Shown here: in pieces, positions 58,271 to 64,000 of the stretch
How positions within the stretch are numbered: the first letter of the stretch is position 1
Layout of the letters: each line of letters opens with the position of its first letter
DNA from: Akkermansiaceae bacterium
Lineage (GTDB): Bacteria > Verrucomicrobiota > Verrucomicrobiia > Verrucomicrobiales > Akkermansiaceae
Assembly (NCBI GenBank): GCA_019634595.1
Contig: JAHCBC010000001.1
Location: 930,001 to 994,000, forward strand
DNA length: 64,000 bases
Direction: 5' to 3'
The notes under the pieces: generated by a model
The model's input: the letters and a program-made list of their open reading frames with translations, nothing else
What the model was told of the DNA's origin: nothing
Databases searched by the model: none
Translations under genes and position numbers: made by a program

Positions 58271-58993
58271 ATGCGGATCGCGATATTCGGTGACATTCAC
58301 GCCAACCTGGAGGCTCTCGAAGCCGTTCTCGAGGACGCACGCGCCCAGGGCACCACCGACTACGTCTGCATGGGTGACATCGTCGGCTACAATGCGGACC
58401 CCGCGGCCTGCCTGGAGATCGTCAAGGAGATGAACTGCCCGGTCATCAAGGGCAACCACGACGAGGACGCCTCCGGGGAACATTCGCTGGAAAGCATGAA
58501 CCCGGTGGCCGCCGCCGCGCTGGAATGGACCCGCGCCCAGCTCACCGAGGAACAACGCCAGTGGCTGCGCCGCCTGCGCATGGTCCGCCAGGTCGCGGAC
58601 TTCACCATCGTCCACGCCACCCTCGACCAACCGGCGAACTGGAACTACGTGACCAACCGGTTCGACGCCATGTCGAACTTCTCCTACCAGTTCACCCAGC
58701 TCTGCTTCCACGGACACACCCACGTCCCGCGCGTCTATGTGAAGTCGGACAAGGTCCACGAAGTCCCCGCAGAATCCATCGCCATCGAGCCGAACTCGAA
58801 GTATTTCATCAACGTCGGCTCCGTCGGCCAGCCGCGCGACGGGGACTGGCGCGCCTGCTACGCCATCTACGACATCGACCACAACCTGGTCGTCTTCCGC
58901 AGGGTCGATTACGACATCAAGAAGACGCAGGAGAAGATCCTCGCCGCCGGCCTGCCGGAGATGCTCGCGGAACGGCTTGCCGACGGACGGTGA
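58271..58993 (+). CDS. YfcE-like metallophosphoesterase
   Basis: A 240-aa protein. Metal motifs are IFGDIHANLEALE, MGDIVGYNADPAACLEIV, KGNHDED and FHGHTHVPR, typical of YfcE/MJ0936 phosphodiesterases. It starts after a short leader and is followed by REP copy 4 and a convergent membrane protein gene. The natural substrate is unknown. Confidence 0.85.
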   Translation: MRIAIFGDIHANLEALEAVLEDARAQGTTDYVCMGDIVGYNADPAACLEIVKEMNCPVIKGNHDEDASGEHSLESMNPVAAAALEWTRAQLTEEQRQWLRRLRMVRQVADFTIVHATLDQPANWNYVTNRFDAMSNFSYQFTQLCFHGHTHVPRVYVKSDKVHEVPAESIAIEPNSKYFINVGSVGQPRDGDWRACYAIYDIDHNLVVFRRVDYDIKKTQEKILAAGLPEMLAERLADGR

Positions 58994-59006
58994 GTGGATG
59001 TTCTCC

Positions 59007-59052
59007 GTAGCGGAATGGCTGCGCCATTCCGGCTGGGTGGACGGATGCCACC
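59007..59052 (+). repeat. REP-like palindrome, family A copy 4
   Basis: GTAGC, GGAATGGC, loop TGC, GCCATTCC, followed by GGCTGGGTGG. Compared with copy 3, two stem pairs have changed on both sides, keeping the pairing. Confidence 0.75.
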
Positions 59053-59090
59053 TTGGCAGCCGGATACCAAGGACGGCCCCCTTTCGACCC

Positions 59091-59708
59091 TCACTTCCCG
59101 AACTGTTCCAGCCAGCCCTTCACGGAGCGGCGGTTCAGCAGGATGAGCGTCAGGACCGGATAGAGGCAGGTGAAGAGAATCCCGAAAATCGGGCCGGCGA
59201 TCATCGCGGCATCCATGCCGGTTTTCATGCCTGCGGGCACATCCCCCATGTCCTGGAACTGTTGGTTGATCAACTGCCGCTGGGCCGGGACCATGTAGAT
59301 GAACACCATCACGCCGCCCGCGATCTTCCCGGCCAGGGAGGTGATGGCATAACCGTTGGAAGCTTTCACGGCGTTCTTCTTCGCGCGGAGGAGCTTGATC
59401 CCCGCGACGGTGACCAGCACCACCAGCACCGTGGTGATCGCGAGGTTGATGACCGTCATCGGCTGCAGCGCCCGGGTCATGCTTTCCTGCGCGTCCCTTG
59501 CCGGGCCGGGAGGCACCATATTGAGAAAAGGATTCCCAACGAATGCCATGTAGGCGGACCACAGGCCGGTGATGATGCCGTATCCTCCGGCCAGCAGATG
59601 GAGGATGCCGAAAACCTGGAGGAGCGCCGGCTTGTGGGCCTGGATGGGCTGGGGAATGGGAGGGGATGGCACCGCGGAAGGAGCCTGATAGAGATTTCCA
59701 TCGTTCAT
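59091..59708 (-). CDS. Hypothetical four-helix membrane protein
   Basis: A 205-aa protein (MNDGNLYQAPSAVPSPPIPQ) with about four hydrophobic helices (for example LLAGGYGIITGLWSAYMAFV, ITTVLVVLVTVAGIKLLRA). No family recognised. It is transcribed toward the YfcE-like gene. Confidence 0.7.
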   Translation of the reverse strand: MNDGNLYQAPSAVPSPPIPQPIQAHKPALLQVFGILHLLAGGYGIITGLWSAYMAFVGNPFLNMVPPGPARDAQESMTRALQPMTVINLAITTVLVVLVTVAGIKLLRAKKNAVKASNGYAITSLAGKIAGGVMVFIYMVPAQRQLINQQFQDMGDVPAGMKTGMDAAMIAGPIFGILFTCLYPVLTLILLNRRSVKGWLEQFGK

Positions 59709-59803
59709 GAGGATGCCATCGCAACCCATCGGCGGGAGCTTGTCGAGGAAAGGCTCCGGGGCTTTCTTGTATTTCTCCGGCCGCCGCTTATCTTCCGTCC
59801 ATC

Positions 59804-60508
59804 ATGCGCACGTCCACGGTCCTCACCATCGGCGCGTTCCTGCTTCTGGCGGGCTGCGACAGGGCATCCCGGAAATCCGCCGCCGCAGCGCCACCGCCAC
59901 CTCCGCCACCACTCCCCGTCGTGGCCATCACGGACGTCCCGCCGCCGCCCACCCCTGACGTGGAGCTGAAGCCGGGGTCGAACCTCGGCATCGTCGCACA
60001 GGAAGCCTACGGGCATGAACGCTTCTCGGGATTCCTTTCCGTCATCAACGGCATCACCGATCCGACGAGGATCCGCGATGGCACGGAGCTGAAGACCCCC
60101 GCCATCCCCATCGCCTTCCAGGAGGCAGGGGTGGATGCGACCTACCAGCCCGCCATCAACGCGCTGGCAAAGGCGGCGACGGATTACTTCGCGCAGTCCG
60201 GGGCGTTCCGCGGCGCGCTCACCGCCAGCACGGAGAGCGGCAAGCCGGAGCTTTCCTCCGCGGTGACGGCGGCATTCATCTCCAGCGCGGACGCGGTGGA
60301 CGCCGCCGTCGCCGTGCTGGAAGGGGCGGCGCCACCGCATACCGTGCCGAAGAAAAGCATCGAACAGTTCAGGCAGGCGTCCGCCCATCTGCGGAAGCTC
60401 GCGAAGGGAGACATCGCGACGGATGACTACACCCAGGATACGGTCGGGCAGCGGTTCGGCCTGGGCTTCACCAATGCCATCCTGTGGACGAAGGACGGGC
60501 ACCAATGA
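59804..60508 (+). CDS. Predicted lipoprotein with a LysM-like domain
   Basis: A 234-aa protein. MRTSTVLTIGAFLLLAGCDR is a lipoprotein signal (Cys18), followed by a proline-rich stretch. VELKPGSNLGIVAQEAYGHE, then INGITDPTRIRDGTELKTP resembles a LysM peptidoglycan-binding fold. The remaining helical part is unrecognised. Its stop overlaps the GNAT start by 4 nt. Confidence 0.7.
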   Translation: MRTSTVLTIGAFLLLAGCDRASRKSAAAAPPPPPPPLPVVAITDVPPPPTPDVELKPGSNLGIVAQEAYGHERFSGFLSVINGITDPTRIRDGTELKTPAIPIAFQEAGVDATYQPAINALAKAATDYFAQSGAFRGALTASTESGKPELSSAVTAAFISSADAVDAAVAVLEGAAPPHTVPKKSIEQFRQASAHLRKLAKGDIATDDYTQDTVGQRFGLGFTNAILWTKDGHQ

Positions 60509-60999
60509 CCCCGCCGGAGGAACTGTGGATCCCATCCATGCGGGATCTCCCGGAGCCACCCCAGCGGCTCACCCATGCGGAGGTGGAGATCATTTTCTCC
60601 CACATGACTCCGGAGAACGCACCGGAGGGATTCGTCCCCGGCTACCACTTCGTGATCCGCGACGCCCGCGGCCGGGAGGCCGGACACATCAACCTCCGCA
60701 TCGGCAGGACACCCCATGTCACCGGCGTCGCCGGCCATATCGGCTATGAGATCCTGCCAAAGCACCGCGGCCACCGCTACGCGGAAAAGGCGTGCCGCGC
60801 GCTCGGCCCATGGGCCGCCACCTTCGGCATGGATCTCATCATCACCGCGGATCCGGACAACCACGCGAGCGTCAGCACCATCGAAAACCTGGGCGCATCT
60901 TTCCTCAATGAGGTGGATGTCCCGCAGGATGACCCGCATTTCCTGCGCGGAAGTTTCCGCAAGCGGCGGTATCTCTGGGTGCCCGCCGGAGCGGAATGA
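60505..60999 (+). CDS. GNAT-family acetyltransferase
   Basis: A 164-aa protein. The acetyl-CoA motif A is VTGVAGHIGYEILPKHRGHRYAEKAC, with the Q/RxxGxG/A-type loop HRGHRYAEK, and a later beta-alpha unit follows (NHASVSTIENLGA). The substrate is unknown. It is co-transcribed with the LysM-like lipoprotein (ATGA). Confidence 0.8.
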   Translation: MTPPEELWIPSMRDLPEPPQRLTHAEVEIIFSHMTPENAPEGFVPGYHFVIRDARGREAGHINLRIGRTPHVTGVAGHIGYEILPKHRGHRYAEKACRALGPWAATFGMDLIITADPDNHASVSTIENLGASFLNEVDVPQDDPHFLRGSFRKRRYLWVPAGAE

Positions 61000-61192
61000 A
61001 GGGAACGCGGGGTGGATTTCCAAAAAAATTCCTCCGGATACCCTATCATTCAGTACTTGCCACAAACGGAAAAGTCGGATTACTTCATCCAGTCGGCGCA
61101 TCCCGGATGCGTGACGACGCGCTTCGTTCGGGTCCCCTCACGTCATGGTCCCGGCAAGTGTGATGAATATGGCGTGATTAGAATTGAAGAAA

Positions 61193-61669
<477 letters not shown>

Positions 61670-61698
61670 TCCCTGATCCGCACAGCAACTTTTTGATC

Positions 61699-61729
61699 AA
61701 AACGCCCGGGTCCGCCCGGGCGTTTTTTT
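61699..61729 (+). terminator. Rho-independent terminator of the RRM gene
   Basis: AAAACGCCCGGG, loop TCCG, CCCGGGCGTTTT is a 12-bp perfect stem followed by TTT. Confidence 0.9.
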
Positions 61730-61731
61730 AT

Positions 61732-61795
61732 GGAGGGTGGACATTGCGGCGGAGCCGCTATGTCCGCTTCGCTTCCATTCTTGTCCACCGGCGGC
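61732..61795. repeat. Family B palindrome, long form, inverted (copy 3)
   Basis: Reads on the minus strand as GCCGCCGGTGGACAAGAATG, GAAGCGAAGCGGACATAGCG, then CCGCAATGTCC, matching the long copy at 54253. This copy is not at a gene end. Confidence 0.65.
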
Positions 61796-61817
61796 ATTGG
61801 TTAAGCATATGAAGGTC

Positions 61818-61965
61818 AACCGCCAAGACGCCAAGGAGGAGAAAAATGGGAATCTTCAAGATTCGCTGGATTCGCGGTCGGCCTCCTTTTCCCGAATATC
61901 CAATAACCTATATCCAATATCTTCTCCTTTCTTCCTTGGCGAACTTGGCGTCTTGGCGGTGAATT
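61818..61965. repeat. Imperfect inverted repeat with CCGCCAAGACGCCAAG arms
   Basis: CCGCCAAGACGCCAAGGA (61820-61837) is mirrored by CTTGGCGAACTTGGCGTCTT then GGCGGT near 61,935-61,960. Between them is a direct repeat ATATCCAATA (61898 and 61912). No gene is seen in the 61,670-62,012 gap; it holds two repeat families and the terminator. Confidence 0.65.
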
Positions 61966-61982
61966 TTCACTGGCCTGCCAAT

Positions 61983-62019
61983 GCCGCCGGAGGACAAGAG
62001 TGTCCTCCCTCCTTACTCC
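61983..62019. repeat. 3'-end palindrome, family B copy 4
   Basis: GCCGCCGGAGGACA and TGTCCTCC form a hairpin, followed by CTCCTTACTCC. The alr stop (TAA, 62015-62013) lies within the tail, as at the lipoprotein gene at 54324. Confidence 0.75.
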
Positions 62020-63125
62020 ACATAGCAGCGCTTTACCCGTGGCGTGATGCCGGTGAAGACCTCCCACACGATGACGCCGGCTTTTTCCGCAACCTCCCAT
62101 ACGGGCAGATTCGGGCCGAACATCTCCACCACATCCCCCTCGCGGACGTCCTCACCGGCGTCCGTCACATCGACCATCGTCTGGTCCATGGTCACTCGGC
62201 CGAGGATGGGGAACCTGCGGCCGCGGATCCAGACCTCGCCGCCCTTTCCTGAAATGTGGCGGGGATAACCATCCCCGTAGCCGATGCCCACGGTGGCCAC
62301 CTTGGTGGGCCGGGTGGTGACGAACTGGCGTCCGTAGGACACGCCGTGACCTGCGGGCAGGGTCCGGACCAAGGTCACGCGGGATCTCAGGGCCATGACG
62401 GTGGACAGCTTCTCCTGGTGGGCGGGCAGCGGTGAGACGCCGTAGAGCATGAGGCCCGGTCTGGCGAGATTGCAGCCGGTGCCATCATAGCCCAGCAGGC
62501 CGGCGCTGTTGGAAAGGTGCCGCCACTTGAACACCTCCGGCCCGCCCAGCCCGGAAATGATCGTGCGGTATCGGTCGAACTGCCGTCTGGTGAACTCCTC
62601 ATCCTCATCCGCGGACGGGAGATGGGAACCCAAGCCCTCGATCTCCAGGTGGGGCAGCGCGGCCAGATCCTTCATCACTTCCGGCAGGTGGTCCGCGACG
62701 AAGCCGCCGCGTCCCATGCCGGTGTCCACCGCCAGGTGCACTTTCAGCACCTTTCCCGCAGCGGCGGCCAGCGCGTCGAACTCCAGCGCCTCCGGCATGG
62801 AGGAAATGCAGGGCGTCCAGTCCCGGGCGACGATCTCCGGGCGCTCCTCGGTCCATGTGGCCCCGAGAAGATAGATGCGCGTCCCCACTCCGGCGTCCCG
62901 GATGCGCCGGGCCTCCCCGACATTCGCCACGCCGAAGAACTCAATATCCTCCTTGGAAAGCGCCCTCGCCACATCCTCCAGCCCATGCCCGTAGGCTCCC
63001 GCCTTCACCACCGCCATCAGCGCGCAGCCGCTGGCCTGCCGTGCCACGGCCAGATTCCGCCTCATCGCCGCCAAATCGATTTCCGCCCACGCCCGCGGCG
63101 GGGAGATCGGTAATGTATCGCTCAC
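62013..63125 (-). CDS. alr: Alanine racemase
   Basis: A 370-aa PLP enzyme. The lysine lies in MAVVKAGAYGHGLED (Lys41), and the second catalytic region is VGIGYGDGYPRHIS. Most alanine racemases read KADAYGHG; here the Asp is Gly, next to the PLP lysine. It makes D-alanine for peptidoglycan. The stop lies in a family-B repeat. Confidence 0.92.
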   Translation of the reverse strand: MSDTLPISPPRAWAEIDLAAMRRNLAVARQASGCALMAVVKAGAYGHGLEDVARALSKEDIEFFGVANVGEARRIRDAGVGTRIYLLGATWTEERPEIVARDWTPCISSMPEALEFDALAAAAGKVLKVHLAVDTGMGRGGFVADHLPEVMKDLAALPHLEIEGLGSHLPSADEDEEFTRRQFDRYRTIISGLGGPEVFKWRHLSNSAGLLGYDGTGCNLARPGLMLYGVSPLPAHQEKLSTVMALRSRVTLVRTLPAGHGVSYGRQFVTTRPTKVATVGIGYGDGYPRHISGKGGEVWIRGRRFPILGRVTMDQTMVDVTDAGEDVREGDVVEMFGPNLPVWEVAEKAGVIVWEVFTGITPRVKRCYVE

Positions 63126-63194
63126 GCGCCAACGCTAGCCGGTCAGCGCCCACCGGCAAGACACAGATGGTGCCATAACCTCATGAAACAGAAA

Positions 63195-63223
63195 ACCGGA
63201 AGACCCGCTGGGGATCTTCCGGT
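63195..63223 (-). terminator. Terminator after the prepilin-like gene
   Basis: ACCGGAAGA pairs with TCTTCCGGT around a loop. On the minus strand it is followed by TTTTCTGTTT, as expected past the prepilin stop (63266). Confidence 0.7.
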
Positions 63224-63265
63224 CATGGAATTCTGTACCGTCACATGGACGGCGGGATCAGACGA

Positions 63266-64000
63266 TTATTGTTCGACGTCCAGGTTGGCGCCGCCGCCGC
63301 CTTCAGGAGCGGTGGTGCTGGTGCCACCACGCAGTTTCGGAGCCGCGACCTTCGGGTTGATCTCGCTGCCCCAGACGGTGCCTTCGCCCTTCTGGAGGAG
63401 GCTCTTGCCGCCGGGAAGCATCGCACGCTTGGACTTGCTGATGATCAGCTCGCTGGCGGAGCCGTCGATGCGGAGGATGACCGCCTTGTCACCGAACGGA
63501 CCACCATCGAACAGCTCCGTGGAGCCGCGCAGCAGCGGGGTGACCGCCACCGGGATGTTGGTGTCGTTGGAGGAGCTGAAGGCGATGTTGCCGTCCATCA
63601 CGTAGCCGAAGCCGACTTCACCGGCCTCAAGCGCCTTGGAAGGCGGGCTGGTGATGTCGTCCGGCTTCTTGGTGCCGGCCGCTTTCGCGTAGAACATCTT
63701 CTCGTTGCCGTGGCCGACGGCGAGAAGCTGGCGGAAGTAATCGTTGGAAGTGTTGCCACCGGCCTGCGCGAGCGGGGATTCGGTGTTCAGTTTCACATCC
63801 GCGAGGGTATCCTTGTCAGGATAGCTGTTATAGTCCTTCTCGAACTCCATCAGCGCGAGGCCGATCTGCTTCGAGTTACCGAGGGCCTCCACGAAGGGGC
63901 CTTTCTTGACCTGTTTCATCACCATGGGGGCGGTGAGGCCCACCAGTGCGGCGATGATGGTGATGACGACGAGCAGCTCCACAAGCGTGAAGCCCCGCGC
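63266..64000 (-). CDS. Type II secretion / prepilin-like protein (5' end missing)
   Basis: The frame is open at the right edge, so the gene is cut. The first residues visible, ARGFTLVELLVVITIIAALV, contain a prepilin-peptidase site (G-FTLVE) and the hydrophobic N-terminal helix of type II pseudopilins. The rest, about 220 aa, is a C-terminal domain of the DUF1559-like or GspG/H-like kind with a low-complexity C-terminus. Such proteins are abundant in Verrucomicrobia and Planctomycetes. Confidence 0.82.
   Translation of the reverse strand, partial: ARGFTLVELLVVITIIAALVGLTAPMVMKQVKKGPFVEALGNSKQIGLALMEFEKDYNSYPDKDTLADVKLNTESPLAQAGGNTSNDYFRQLLAVGHGNEKMFYAKAAGTKKPDDITSPPSKALEAGEVGFGYVMDGNIAFSSSNDTNIPVAVTPLLRGSTELFDGGPFGDKAVILRIDGSASELIISKSKRAMLPGGKSLLQKGEGTVWGSEINPKVAAPKLRGGTSTTAPEGGGGANLDVEQ

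Overview
The window reads as chromosomal DNA of a verrucomicrobial bacterium, probably Verrucomicrobiaceae (Luteolibacter or Haloferula type). This is an inference from gene content: a PEP-CTERM protein, a TIGR03790-type protein, a DUF2851 protein, a prepilin-like N-terminus, several lipoproteins with no assigned function, few clear Shine-Dalgarno sites and many short intergenic palindromes. No rRNA is present. Both ends cut genes: gamma-glutamyltransferase on the left and a prepilin-like protein on the right.

Left chromosomal arm (1-17,115): the ggt 5' part; tRNA-Asp, tRNA-Ser and tRNA-Gln; a three-gene carbohydrate operon (GH51 arabinofuranosidase, FAD oxidoreductase, MFS carrier); a PEP-CTERM protein; two Hsp20 chaperones; an arsR-aquaporin-arsC operon with 4-nt overlaps; recN with a RimK-associated protease-like gene; a PhnP-like hydrolase; secreted proteins; DUF2851 and thiS; then tRNA-Asn with a strong terminator.

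Accessory region (about 17.1-46.6 kb) has four blocks. (a) 17.2-19.7 kb is AT-rich and gene-poor, with a GYF-domain membrane protein, a 50-aa secreted protein carrying a DnaJ-type zinc motif, and an IS66 remnant. (b) 19.8-25.5 kb is a plus-strand cassette: a 177-aa protein, a RecB/Cas4-like nuclease, a lipoprotein, a tiny membrane peptide, a DUF3150-like protein, and DUF1257 (Ycf35-like), DUF2997, a 76-aa protein and a Ycf46-like AAA+ ATPase. Its transcription units are separated by hairpins and begin with near-identical CA-rich leaders. (c) 25.7-38.4 kb is a minus-strand defence-like operon: a ribbon-helix-helix regulator with a candidate operator, a truncated helicase copy, a SNF2 helicase, a 175-aa protein, a 59-aa protein, a Rad50-like ATPase, an AIPR protein, and type III Mod and Res. 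(d) 38.6-46.5 kb is a mobile-element core: two large unknown proteins, a DnaB-like helicase, a DnaD-like protein, a primase-like protein, a small HTH protein with a palindrome over its start, an unknown protein and a tyrosine recombinase beside tRNA-Ile2(CAT). Blocks c and d look like one integrative element with a defence cargo. Its left border was not resolved.

Right chromosomal arm (46.7-64.0 kb): an ADPRibase-Mn-like phosphoesterase; an outer-membrane protein and a cbb3 oxidase operon with fused CcoNO and a one-haem CcoP; nagA; lipoproteins; an ABC transporter pair; a YfcE-like phosphoesterase; a LysM-like lipoprotein with a GNAT enzyme; a glycine-rich RRM protein; alanine racemase; and the partial prepilin. 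Several repeat families lie between genes. One sits on gene 3' ends and supplies the last codons of nagA.
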